A program made the position numbers and the translations under genes. A DNA stretch of 64,000 nucleotides. Source: Strix aluco (Eukaryota > Chordata > Aves > Strigiformes > Strigidae). The stretch covers positions 6,198,632-6,262,631 of the forward strand of contig NC_133933.1 in the NCBI RefSeq assembly GCF_031877795.1. The letters run 5' to 3'. A model generated the notes under the pieces. That model did not search any database. It was given only the letters and a program-made list of their open reading frames with translations, and was not told the origin of the DNA. How positions within the stretch are numbered: position 1 is the stretch's first letter; each line of letters opens with the position of its first letter. Positions 42,414 through 55,858 of the stretch are shown piece after piece.

Positions 42414-45400
42414 GCTCTCTTGGTAACTGCCTGGTTAGTGTTTCATGTGGCTGATGGTTGTCTTCATTTTCAGCCTTGCCAGGTGCTGAGCAAGCACCCT
42501 CTCACTTTTGGATATTCTGTTCACACACATTCCACTCGTATTTCTATCTTAGCAGCTGATGTTGTCCAGGCTTTTTTTGCCAGGAGGAGGCTACGTGGAT
42601 TTCCCCCACGATGTGGAGCTGGTTCTTGGGGTACAAGGTGCATTCCATAAACTAAGAGACAAAGTCCTTCTCAGAAAAAATGTTTCTGCTTGGAACCTTA
42701 TGTTGGAGCAGTGATGATGAGTACTGGGGAAATCTTAACTGGCCTCAACGTGTTCATGATAGGCCAGAATGTATCAAATATAGCGGTTTTCTAATGATGA
42801 TGTGTAAAGTAAGGAGGCTTCATTTTCTCTGCGCTAATGCGAACAAATTCATGCATTTGTTTGCATTCTGTAGGGATTCCTTACGCTTTGTGCAAGTAGA
42901 AATGCAACTTGAAGTTCGGATCTGCATGTTATGTGTGACTACTCATCACTGATCTATTCTTTTAATATTGCCCCCAGAGTTCGTGTGAGTACACTAAGAA
43001 AACAAAGAATAAAACTACTCTTGTGAATTTATTTACCATGAAAATTTCCATACTTCTGATCAAATGTAATTTCTGGTTTCATGGATGACAAAACTACAGG
43101 GACAGAAACGCATTGGATGCATTTCTGCTGTATAGAATACAACTTCTTTAGCCAAAAGAACAACCTAAAAAAGTGACTGTTTTACTGAGTGCATGCATTA
43201 ATTTAAATCATTTGAAGCTATTTAGAAATTATTGTTCTGTGGAAATACTATTGAAAATTAACAATTTACTAAGGGAATTTAATGGGTAACAGGTAATTAT
43301 GTCTAGTGTACATCTAATTGGTATTAATTTAAATTTTTTGTTGATAGTAGAATTGCTGTACTCTGTTGTCTCCCTGAACTGAGCTCCTTTTTGTAGCTCC
43401 TCCATCATCTCATCTCTACAAACTATATACTGCTTTAGCATCCAGGTGGCAGGTGCATCTGTTCTTACCAAAAGCTACTTCATTAATGTTAAGTCTCCCA
43501 TTTCTTTTCTACTATGTATGCTATTTTTGTGAAGATCTATTAGTTGATTCAAGTTTTAGAATTACTCACCGCTTTAAATTGATGCGGAACTTAGTGACAT
43601 TTGATACAGGACTTCTGATGTTATTTACTAGTATCAGTTGCTTTCAGTTTTGAAATAAAAAAATGTAGTTCCCATAAAGAACCACTTTAGATTTGATGAT
43701 TATATTCCCAGTCCATATCTTTCCTGACTCAACAGCAGGATGCCCAGTCTTACAGGAGTAATATTGCTGTTCTAAGGCAACAGCTGTAGCAAGATTGAGT
43801 TGGTGAACTAATGCTGAACTTCATAGGTAGCCAGGTTCAAAATAGAAACCAAAGTCATAGCTCAGTATTCATATAACATGCATTTGCGTAACATTCCATC
43901 CGTGCCTAACTTTTTGTCTGTGAATTTCTTTAGTTACCTATAGTTATTTCTGGAATTCAAAAAAACGGCAGAGCTGTAGCTACTGCCAAGAGGTTTTGTT
44001 AGTCACATCTCAAGCAAAGCAATCCTTAGATGATTTTGCCTACAGGAGTCAACTTCGAAGGCATTCTCAGGAGGAGCTGTGGTGCTCTCACAGCACTGTT
44101 CAGGGAACAGACTTACAGCACTTGTTTGATGCATGGATGACTGATCTTCCATTACCACCTTTCGCAAAACAAATAAAACATCTGCTGTTTTTTTATATGT
44201 GAGCTTTCCAAATAGTAGCTTACAGTTTTGGGGTGTTTTTTTGTGTGGTGGTGTGGGTTTTTTTTCCTCCTGGCTCAATGAATCTTTACTGTGTGGAAAG
44301 TAGAACTGTGAATGGATCGGGTGATTGCATCTCTGTTCAGGACATTTTACAGCATGATGACCAGGACTTTTTGGTAGCTGGGAGTTAATTATCCCTTATT
44401 CAGAAAGACATTAATTTATAGCTTTTGAAACTCTGTGGTTAGCTATCTCAAAGATACGGAGTTAAAAAATAATAGTATGATTATTTATTGGCCTCTGAGA
44501 TATGTTTGGAGTACTTAGTTGTTCCACTTTGGGAAAGGATTCAGGTTTATAAACCCGAAGCCTTCATGTGTGCAGGGAAGCATTTCCCTGCAGCTCCCTG
44601 CAGAGAGTTGTTATATTGTCTCAAATATAAAATTACTCTGTCTCTGCACTCCTTGCTGATATTTTCTACTGGGCAGCTTGGCTTTGCTATACTAGCTTTC
44701 CTAGGTCTCTGAGCAGTCACCTAGAGACTGTGCATAATTCCAGAAATGTTGAGCCTGGAAGTCAGAGTCCCTTAACTGTAAAAGGATCTAAGAGTTCGAT
44801 GTACAGCACTGAGTACTGCAGCATACAGATGCTTCTGTACACCTATCTTTTCAGATTCTGCTTTTGAGTATTGCTGAATAACATACTCCTTTTAACTGTA
44901 TTGTAAATATTATCTGTTTTCTAGTAGTTAACCATCTTGAAAACACATCAACATGGCTTAGTAAGTGTAACACTTGAGATGAATTTACAAATGAATCTTG
45001 GCATAAGACAAATGTATTTTAACACTGTGGTTTTTATGCTTGCTCCCTGCATATTTATTTTCAACCTCCAGTTGATTAGCTGTTTTGTCTTGTGTACAGA
45101 AATGGCCTGTTTAATGCAGTGGGAAGTCAAGTAGAAGCCAGCATTTGTTAATGGATGCTTAGAACAGGCACAGTCAGACATTTTAAATTATTCTAACTAA
45201 GCAGTAATTCTAATTTATTTCTAAAGATAGAAGTATAACAACCCAATTACCTAGTTTCCTCACAGACTGTAATGAGTACAGTTAGAATAAAATTGGTCTA
45301 TAAATTTAATGGGCAATTTCTTATTGTGTGGACATTGAAAACACTAGCAAAAATGTGGCAAGCTCTGTTAGTCTATACAGTAACTTGCTCCCATTGGATG

Positions 45401-48400
45401 CTTCCTTGATAAAACACACGACTGTAAAATATCAGTCTAATCTGTTCTGTACAAGAAGTTTTTGAAGTATTGGCTCAAACAAGGATGGCAGAGTTGAAAG
45501 TGCTTTCAAGAAAAAACCCTTTTTTTTTTTTAACCTGGATTAGCAGTAGGGGTGTTTTCCCTTTTTAACATGGTATTATGACTATATATTCAACTTGTAA
45601 TACATGTCCAGCTGTGTCTAGTATCAGGCAAGTTCCGTATGTGCAGCCTCATAAAAACAGTTGGATCGGTTCTTTTGAGTGTAGACTATAGACAAAGATT
45701 ATAAAGATAAAAATACATGTTAATACTCTGCTGAAAGAGGAAGGGGTGCTGCAATCCCACTGCTGATACAGGTTCTCAAACCCTGCTTCAGGCAGCTGCT
45801 GCTCTACACACGTGCCAGCAGTTGTGCAGTTCATTGGATGTAACCAGGGGTGGGGCACTTCATAATTTCTAGCTGAGAGAATCCAAAGGACACTTTCCCT
45901 CCCTTCTAGAGCTGATTTTTTATGATGGAAATTTTATTTGTGACCATATCTTCATACACTAAAGAAAACTGAGAAAGACATAGCTAAGTTGCAGTGACCT
46001 GCCGAGACTGAAGTAATGAAAATTATGGGCCATGAGAACACAAACAAAAAAACCTGAGGCTTGAAGAACAGAATAAGTTTTTTGAAGTACGTTTTCATGA
46101 TGGACTTGTGATTTCATTTCTGCAAGCAGACGGGCATTACTGGAAAGAGGAATGGAAAAGACTTCTCTATCACGGAGTTCTCAATCATGCAAATGCTTTA
46201 ATTATTTCAACGGTGCATCCGTTTTAAAAGTACTTTTATTACATTGTTCTGTGAAGTTCATTGAGTAAAATTGTAACTGAGACTGAAAGTAGCAGCAAGT
46301 TATTTCTTGTGCATTAGAACCCCGGCTTAGTGGCACTAACTTTTCTAGGCATTTAGGCCCTACTACACTTTTTCCTACCTGATAATCTTGTACAGCACAC
46401 TTGCCTGCTTTCCTCTTTTGCCTCATAATGCTAACTGAGCAAATGGAATAGTGTGGCTGATCCGGGGCTGCTTTTGTGGACTGGTGGGCCACTATGTGTA
46501 CTCTGTGGCTAGCAGCCTGCCAAACAAACAGGCAGAGTGTTTCCATGTTTGTAGGTCCGCTAAAAGATGTATCTTTACATTTCTAGGATTTAACTCAGGG
46601 CAAGGTAAATTATTTTATTATTACTTGCATACATTATAGAAATAAATACAATCTTTAAGTTTCCTAAGTACGTAACATTTGATCTTCTTATTGGTCTTGG
46701 ATTAACAACTGCATTCCAGGTTATAACTTTAGTTTATTCAAGAAATAGTATTTAAAAGCAGGTATTAAAAAAAAAAATACTTTTTTCAGTTTCTGAACTC
46801 AGTGTGAACCCCTCAGCAAGGGGAGAAAAGCATGGAGCAGTCCATTGCTGGCCTCCATCAAACTGAGCTGTACTCTTCTAAAACAGAAATTCTCATGCAG
46901 GAGAAGTGTACTCAGGTCTTGTTCAGAGAGGGTCACTGAAAAGGTGCGTCAAAGTTTTAAATAAATCTCTTGAGAGAGTGTATTCATATCTTATCCGGTG
47001 AATCACTGCATCTCTCTTCACTAGTAGCTAAAGAGAAAGATCTTAAGGTGGAAATAAAAATGTGTATTCCTGCAGTAAAATGCTTTGGGACTGACAAAAT
47101 AGAAGTAGATGTAAGCACAACGCAAAGCCCTGTTTCCCAAGAAGTTTAAGATATAAAAAATGGACATGTGGGTAAGTTTGGAAGCTGGCTGCAAGGCCAG
47201 GTAAGTATGAATGTTTGTAAGAATATTTCTGTTGCAGTCCAATACTTGATTTTTCTCTTCTGTGATTTTTTTTTTTTGTTAGCATGGGTTTTCACCATCT
47301 ACAGGAAGTAGACTGCTTGTGCTTTGTAATGAATGTATGAATGTTACTAAATCCTAGACACATCTTTAAGTGAAAATGAGAATGTGATGTTAAGGAGATA
47401 CTGCTTGGGAAAGATGCTTCAGTGTTGCAATGACTAGAACAGTAAAATAATCTATGTTCACATAACTTTCTCAGGCCGGAGTTTTTCTGCAGAGTCATTC
47501 TCACAGTTTTTGGGTTGCGTACAAGTTAGAGCTAAAGATTGGTAACGTAAACTCCGGCACACACACGTGTATGCAGTCCTCCTCATGCAACAGTCGGTGT
47601 TCAGAGTAGGGACCTAGCGTGACCCCCGTCAGCCACCCAGTCAGAGCCATACAGCAATCTGATCTTAATGTTTTTGTAGTAATCCCATTTTTAGCAGCGT
47701 TCTTACAGAATAGACTTTCTGAACATACTTCATTTAAGCTCCAATACAGTGCTGTTAACTGACAATATTATTATTAAATGGTACACATGAGAAGAAAACC
47801 ATTTAACAGTAACAAGGACATTAAAATCAGTATTCTATGGGCCATATACGGTTTGTATTTTGGTAAAACATGCATCGTTCATTTTTTATAATGTATTTTG
47901 CAGAAATACAGAATGTGATTACTCTTTTTGTAGTGTCTATATTTGCAGTTATTGTCACTTAATGTTGTTTTGCAGCTTGTCCAACTCTATGGAAAACAGC
48001 TAACTGTATATTGCTGACTATATTTAACTTTTTTCTCAAAAGGCATAATTATTTATAAAACTATGTATGAAAATCCCTGTTCTGGTAAATTTTACTCAAC
48101 AATGCAGTGTAAATTGACCACAGGAGAATGAAATTTGTGATGGAAGGGAAATGCAACTTGAAAAGATACAGCTGTAGTAGATGAACATGTGTGATAACCA
48201 CCAAGACCTGCCTCTTTCACCAAGAACTAGAATAGCAAAGACAAGAGAAGGAAACTAGGGAAAGAAAGATGGATCTCAACTTGTATATTGAAGTTCACAT
48301 TCAAAACTAATGACAAAGACTTAAAGGTATTGCCAACTGAAGATTTTAAAAAGTAAAAAATAATATTTTTCTTTAATAATTTAGATTTTCATACGTATTT

Positions 48401-50530
48401 TTCTATTTCACCTTTCGTGCTCTGCCTTCCCCTTTATATACTGTAGAAGACTCTGCTAGTTTTTCATTTTCAAGCTGTGTTACTTAGAGGTACTCAATCA
48501 TAAATCACAATGGTTGTTTCTTTCCATTTACTAAATGAAAGAGTACACATCATTTCTGCATTGAATGATGTTAGGTTGCCACAAATGCTTTGGCTTAAGA
48601 CCTTGACATTCATTCCCTCTCCACAGGCATTTATGTCAGAAAAACTCAATTGTTTGAGCACTCATGGAAAGTCAATGCAAGAAGTGCCCCAGAATGACTA
48701 AAGCAAATTCGCAAATTCACTGCAAAATGTAAGAAGGAAAAAAGGTAAAAAAAAATGAAGATGTGTGGCTACAGAACTGGAATGTGGTTAGACATGGTAA
48801 TAAGCCCTGTAGCTGGCTTGAACTCAGGTATTTTTATTACTTGTGCAGAAATTAGTTGCAGGGTTGCATGTATAATCTGACAGTAGGTCACACACGAGCC
48901 TGAATGGAACAGGTCTGGAACTTTGACCTCCAAATTATGGAGTTATTGCAATCTGTGTTTTCTTTTGCTGTGTGAAATCATTACTGTTTTTTAAAGCTGG
49001 TGACTATTACCATATGCTACTCTGAAAGGGAATAAAGGGTATAGCTACAAACAGTGAAGCTGGCATTTATGGCCAACTTATAAATAATATCATTGTTCTA
49101 AGTGGTTCTAGAAGGTTACAGGGCTGGAAGTTCCAGTTAAAGGCTCCTGGTGAGTGTGCCTCTGCAAAGGAAGAGGAGGAGACACAAAGAATTGAACAAT
49201 TAATCTTACTCAGAGCTTCTGTTTGCCCCTTGTTGCTCAGGCCCTGAAGTGCAAAGCTTGCAAAGTGGCTTGAAAGTTTCTCCTGTTTTTTTTTGTTTTT
49301 TGGTTTTTGGTTTTTTTTTTTCAAATGGAATGAAAGCTGTCCAGAGCAACATATTTATTACAGTTGTGCATTCAGTTTGAAAGTAGAGGGGCTTCTGAGG
49401 GCAAAGCCTTTGTTTTGGGACGTGACTCAAGATAGCGTTTTTGCTTCCTCTTCTTGTTACCAAAAAAAAAGTATTATTAAACTAGTAATGTTTACAGCTA
49501 TGCCAGAGAAGTCGTATTGCTTTCATGGGATTGCACATGTGTAACTACTTAACACTCAGGGGGAAGAAAACTAAAAGTCGATGGGATCCCACTCTATTTA
49601 TCATAGTTACATTAGCTCCACAAGGCTGATGGGAGTGAGGCATCAGAAAATTCCCTTTCATCACTGAATGGTAGGTAGAGCCAGAATACTATAAATGTAT
49701 CCAGAGCACAACTCTGAATTCAGATTTTCTGGGTTTACAGTTTTGTTTTAAAAGTGACTTCTCTGCCCTTGCAAATAGTTCTTGGAACTGGACTTATATA
49801 GAATTTTGAGGGGACAGCTGCTTGAGACACACTAAAGATATGTTCCTTTGCCCCACGTTCCCCAGAGGAAGGCAACTACGCTAGATTTAACCTAGCTGAT
49901 GGCACAGGAGTTATTCTGAAACCATCCAATCGCTTTTGGGCTCAATTTATTTAATACTGACTCTACAGCGATTACCCCGTTTCTTAGGGAAATGCTAAGA
50001 AAGAATTGTCAGAGGGAGAGGGTAGTCCATGGAACATCAGAGAACCAAAGAGCCAACAGACTTTGACACAACTGACTTATGACATGTGTTTCTGTGTGTA
50101 CCTGTCTGTTGTAGCTGCTTCGATCCTCCCTTTTTAGTTTGAACTTTCCCTCGTATAGGAGATTGTGCCTTGCCAAGCCTCTTAAATCATAATAATAAAT
50201 CAGCTGTAAAAATTCAAATTATCAATTACTGCTTTTTCCCTTGTTAATTTTATACATGTTCAGCTTCACCATGGTCCCATGTTACTTGTGGAAGGACCTA
50301 AACCATGTTCATTAATACATGCCAAACTGAATGTGGATTGAGTGCTGCTGTGATTAGCTGTAATATAATCTGTTCTGCAAATGTAGGAGTGATAATTGCT
50401 GATTTCAAATTTAGAAAGCATTTCTGAGAAAAAAAAAGTTTTAAACTATTTTTTCTGCAGAACTTATCAAAGTTTTCTTTTTATCTGTTGTGAAAATGAA
50501 GATACATGAAGAATTACACTTTCTATGATA
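42414..50530. other. Intergenic, nothing recognised
   Basis: AT-rich sequence with scattered short open frames on both strands. One splice-bounded frame at 48627-48701 is reported as an observation only. No conserved domain, RNA gene or mobile element recognised. Confidence 0.55.
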
Positions 50531-50539
50531 AAAATCCTA

Positions 50540-51960
50540 TGATTTATAATCAATAGGAGAGAGATAAAGAAAGAAAACAAGTCAGCCTAAAATCTATAGA
50601 GGCTATTCCAACCAGAAGAATAGTATTGGATAAAGGTGTCAAAGTATTGACAGAGAACACTATGAAAAGGACTCAGAAACAGGGCATTTGGAGTGGAGAA
50701 CTCAGACTGTACCATAGGCTAAACTAAAGCCTGAGATGTCAGTTTAGGTAAGAGCTGGAGAGTTCTGAAGCTGAAAATGAAAAGCCTGAATATGATGTGA
50801 AAGATAAAGGAATGACAAAACCAGGTGCCAAGGGCAGGGGTTGGTTAGCAGCTGTATTGCCAATAAACTAAAGAATGCAGGGTGACAAGCAGGAAAGGGG
50901 GTAATGTCAAAAGTATCTGCTGTGGTTTCAGGATCAGAGAGAGGGGAAAACAGATTTGGAGAATGACATGCAAAGAAAGCAGATAGGATTTAGCAATAGC
51001 TTAAGCTAAAGGAAAAATAGCTTTGAGTGTTCTGGTGATGGAAGAAAAGTTTAACAGAAGGGAAAGAGATCTAGCAAACTGGAAGCATTTTTGTTGTTGT
51101 TAGTTAGCTGGAGGTAACAAGGCACACCTTTGATTCCACTGCTAAAAATGGGAGCTGGGAGTACAGCCAGTAGAGATTTAGATACCTCAAAGGCAAAAAT
51201 GGCTTTTGGAAATACTGAGAATAGGTGATGTCATTTAGGTGAAAGAGACAAACCACCAAAAGAGCTCCCCTCAAAGCTGCCGGAAAAGGAAATTTGTCTT
51301 TTATCAGCTTATTCAATGAGATTAAGTTGGAGGAGGAAGAGTTATTACTTCCCCTTTCTTTGATGTTATATAGGTGATATAATAGGTGTAATCATCAAAA
51401 AGATTAAATATTATGAAGATAAGGTCTGGACTTTGTCAGTGTCTTCCTGGTTGCTTGGATAAGTCAAACTTCAGTGAAGGAAAGGGAGAGAAGTATGCTG
51501 TAGATTCAAAAGTTTTAGATCTAGTGAAGCAATGAGATTTACTTGGCTGTACAAAACACTGAAAAAGTTTTGGAGAGGGGTTCACTGGGGCAGTTTTGGG
51601 AGTGAAGATGAGAGGCTGAAAATGAGAGAAGAGCTGGTATGGAGAGTAGTGTAGGCTGACACTACTGTACATGAAATTCAGGGTAAGCTCAGTACTTCCT
51701 AGCACTGTGAACAAGGTTGAGTTTGAATGCTCAGGAGGTGAGGGGAAAATAAGTTTCCTTTCCCAGAGAGGATGAAAAGCAACTCCTGTGGCTGTTTCTA
51801 CCTGCCTGAGAGAGAGGAAGTCTGCAGCCATTGTAGATAAGAAGTCAGACACAGTGCCATGGCAACTGCTATGAGACCTAGCAAGTCTGGCTCTTCTTAG
51901 GTTATGCTTTTTCCATCCCATTGGTCTGCAAGGTGTCATCGTCCCCATCCTGTCATGTTG
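50540..51960. other. Purine-skewed stretch with a 170-codon open frame on the minus strand
   Basis: The plus strand is markedly rich in A and G over about 1.4 kb. A minus frame at 51948-51436 is open for 170 codons but has no recognised domain and may be open only because of the skew. Confidence 0.35.
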
Positions 51961-54252
51961 TGTCCCCTGTCCCTGCCCCTCCCTGCCCCATTAATTGCTT
52001 GCTTTGCTAATAAGTGAATAAAAATGAGGAAAGATGTCATACAAATTGTTAGATGAAGGTAGGAACACAGACAGGGATTAAATCACTTGAGAAGGCATCA
52101 ACAGCAAAATTGAGTAGTTTTAACAGGCAGATGAGAAGGCCTGTTTCTGTTTTTCAAATAAATATTTTACCATCTAGAAGGAAAAGTTAAGTCCATCAGT
52201 AGGAGTTGTTATTACAGATCGATTTAAGGATACAGGTGAGGAGGTAGTTAAGAATATCTGTTTGCTTCATGTTGGCAGCTTCATATGATACAGTCCATTA
52301 GTTTTTGAAGGTTCCAGAGGAGTCCTCTGTGCTTGAAAATATCCTGGAGTTTTTCATGTTGATTGGAAAAGCCTTTTGTGCCTAGGGTGTTGACTACTTC
52401 AGGAGCTTCATATCTGTCTTTGTGCCATCACCTCACAGGGGCATCATTCATAATACCAAAGAAGCCTGAATGACTTCAGTAAAGGACCCAAAAGACATTT
52501 AATCCAGGTCTGAGAGCTCAAAGGCCAGAGAACCTGCCACAGACCTTATTTGCAATGATTATTTTATTTTTTTTAAATGGTGAATCTTAGCTTCAGCCTT
52601 AAATCTTGAGCTTCCAGCTGTTGAATTGGTTATGGATTGCTATATGACTGTAGCCCTTCAGAGTCGAATCTCACCCAAGAGTGAATGGTGATCAAATTAT
52701 ATCTTAACACACTTGGATGAAGAATCAAGTAAATGTTTTAAAAACTGTTCATTCTTAAAATAGTATTTAATTGAACTAAGTACTGTGTATTTAACGAGGA
52801 ATATCTTCTTACCTATTTCCCTCAATTTTTAATTTCCTTCAATTTTTTGAGTGAACTAGAAAACATTTTTTCTGGAAGAGATTCATTAAAGACAACTTTT
52901 TTTTTTTCTTTTACAGTTGTACTGATTGTAGATATACAGACTGTACATGGTAGATAATTTTTGATGCAAAGAATATTCATGTATGATTATGTAAATGATT
53001 AGTATGGTTGTACAACCTGAGGATGTGAAAGCCTACTATCTGTCCATTATTTTTGATATGCTTAAGGCTTTACAGTACATCTTATTTTGTAAACTGATGC
53101 AAGAATAAATCCTTCGAGCAGTACCAAAACAAATGTGGATTGATTTCACCAGTTTGGGAAAAAAAAAATGCAGTACAGATGTTCTTAGAGCTGCTTTTCA
53201 GTTCAAAAGCACTTTGGTAAAGCTGGACAGAAAACTAACATTAGAACTGAGTGAGATTCTACAGTTCTGCAGCACATCTGAGCAATCAGCCAAACCTTAG
53301 TGTTTTAATATGCATAATTTGTTCTATGGTTTAATGAGATCTTGAGCTATTGGCTCTGAAGATTTTCAGTACCCTGGTGAATAGCCCTTCAGATTTCAGG
53401 AATACAATGAAAATTTGCTTTCTTTTTCAATTCTACTTGGATAGAATTTATTATTTCCCTAAGTATAAGCAGCTGTCACAATTCATTATATATTATAGTA
53501 CCCCTTTCTGCTATACTTAATTCTGTCTCATTAAGTGGATTACATGGTTTCCTCTCATAATTAAGTGCAGATCAAATTATATTGCAATATTATATTAAAA
53601 ACATAAGAAATGACAGCCTTTCAGCTGCCATTCTGGAATTCTTAAAGACAGAAGAGCTATAGACAGAGCTATAAAAACTATATCTTCTCCTTATAGATGT
53701 AACAGTAAAGTCAGAAATCTCAGATGAAATGTGCTCTGTTCTTTCCCACTTGATTTCCATTTAAAGAGAATTTTTTCTTTGCCTGTTTTATCCTTTCTGT
53801 CTCTGGGTAATAATGACTTTCTTCAAAGATTTTTGTTGGATATGGGTTATCTGGACATCAGCAAACTTAAATATTAGTAGAGCTCAAGGAACAGAGAAAA
53901 AAATGTGAATCCTAGTAGAGGCTTAGGTATTATTTTGGTAAGTATTTGTTTTATAACAAAATAACATTTCTATTTCCACTAGCTACCTAGGGTCAAATCA
54001 GTCTAAGAGAATTACTTATAAAAATTCTCTTGCATGTTTTAAAAGTTGATCAAGACAAGCATTGTGGACCCAAGCCTTTCTTCATATGAACTTGCAGAGT
54101 CCCAAATCTAAATTCAACCCATTTAGCATCAATCGCATAACTAAGGTTCTTCAGTCAAGATTCTCTATAGAAATAAGAGAGGTATTAGTTGTTCTAGAGA
54201 TTTGGTCCCCACCTAAGACTCATCACCTTTGAAAGCACCTCTCTCCCTTTGT
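51961..54252. other. Intergenic, nothing recognised
   Basis: AT-rich sequence up to the CR1 insertion. No open frame or repeat that I can support. Confidence 0.6.
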
Positions 54253-55858
54253 TGCAGAAGGCAAAGGTGGGGACTGGGAGATGGAAGAACCATCCACTGT
54301 GAGGAGATCATCAGGTTCAAGACCATCTAAGGAACCCAAAGGTGCACATGTCCATAGGACCTGATGAGATGCATTTGCGGGTCCTGTGGGAACTGGCAGA
54401 TGAAGTAGCTAAGCCACCATCCATCATATTTGAGAAGTCATGGCAGTCTGGTGAACTTCCTGCTGAATGGAGGAGGGGAAATGTAACCCCCATTTTTCAA
54501 AAGGGGGAGAAAAGAAGACCCAGGGAGCCACAGGCCAGTCAGTTTTACCTCTGTGCCTGGTAAGACCATGGAGCAGATCCTCCTGGAAACTATGCTAGGG
54601 CCCATGGAAAGTAAGGATGTGATTGGTGACAGCCAATATGGCTTCACTAAGGGCAAATCATGCCTGATGAATTTGGTGGCCTTCTACAATGAGGTTACAG
54701 TGTTGATAGATAAGGGAAGAGGAACTGACATCATCTAACTGGACTTGTGCAAAGCTTTGACACTGTCCCACAGGACATCCTTGTCTCTAAATTGGAGAGA
54801 CACAGATTTGATGGATGGACCACTCGGTGGATAAGGAATTGGCTGGATGGTCTCACTCAAAGAGTTGTGGTCAACGGCTCAATGTCCCAAGTGTAAAGCA
54901 GTGACAAGAGGCATTCCTCAGGGGTCGGTACTGGGACCTGTGCTGTTTAATATCTTTGTTGGTGACAGTGACAGTGGGATCGAGTGCACCCTCAGCAAGT
55001 TTGCTGACAACACCAAGCTGTGTGGTGCGGTCAACACGCTGGAGGGAAGGGATGGGCCATCCAGAGGGACATGGACAGGCTGGAGAGGTGGGGCCATCCA
55101 AACCTCATGGAGTTCAACAAGGGCAAGGTCCTGCCCATGGGTTGGAGCAATTCCAAGCACAAATCCAGGCTGGGTGAGGAGTGGATGGAGAGCAGCCCCA
55201 AGGAGAAGGACTTGGGGGTATTAGTCAATGAAAAACTGACTATGAGCCAGCAATGTGCACTCACAGCCCAGAAAGCCAACCCTGTGCTGGGCTGCGTCCA
55301 GAGAAGTGTGGCCAGCGGGTCGAGGGAGGGGATTCTCCCCCTTTACTCTGCTCTTGTGAGACCCCCCCTGCAGTGCTGTGTCCAGCTCTGGGGCCCCCAA
55401 TGTAAGAAGGACACGGACTTGCTCGAGCAGTTCCAGAGGAGGCCATGAAGATGATCAGGGGCTGGAGCACCTCCCCTGTGAGTACAGGCTGAGAGAGTTG
55501 GGGGTGTTCAGCCTGGAAAAGAGAAGGCTCTGGGGAGACCTTAGAGCAGCCTTCCAGGACTTAAAGGGTCTACAGGAAAGGGGGGAGGGACTTGATCAGG
55601 GAGTGTAGGGATAGGATGAGGTGTAACAGTTTTAAACTGAAAGAGGGTAGATTTAGATTAGATATGAGGAGGAAATTCTTCCCTGTGAGGGTGGTGAGAC
55701 TGGAGCAGGTTGCCCAGAGAAGCTGTGGCTGTCCCCTCCCTGGCAGGGTTCAAGGCCAGGTTGGACGGGGCTTTGGGTTGGAAGGTGTCCCTGCCCATTT
55801 GGAACTGGATGATCTTTAAGGTCTCTTCCAAGCCAAACCATTCTGTGATTTTATGATT
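54253..55858 (+). mobile_element. CR1 LINE, 1.6-kb 3' part with decayed reverse transcriptase
   Basis: Broken frames carry CR1 ORF2 motifs: [19 protein letters not shown] at 54.35 kb, [20 protein letters not shown] at 54.63 kb, [16 protein letters not shown] at about 54.91 kb and SKFADNTKL just before 55.02 kb. The catalytic FADD is FADN. There are several frameshifts and stops, so no intact protein is coded. The 3' end at 55.80-55.86 kb has TGGATGATCTTTAAGGTCTC and an ATTCTGTGATTTTATGATT tail. Endonuclease and ORF1 are missing (5' truncation). Confidence 0.95.

Noticed and set aside
51436..51948. 170-codon minus open frame
   Set aside because: No domain, no splice support, and it lies in purine-skewed DNA that suppresses stop codons on the other strand.
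54342..55819. Open frames resembling reverse-transcriptase pieces
   Set aside because: Real homology, but they are parts of one decayed CR1 element and are not separate genes.
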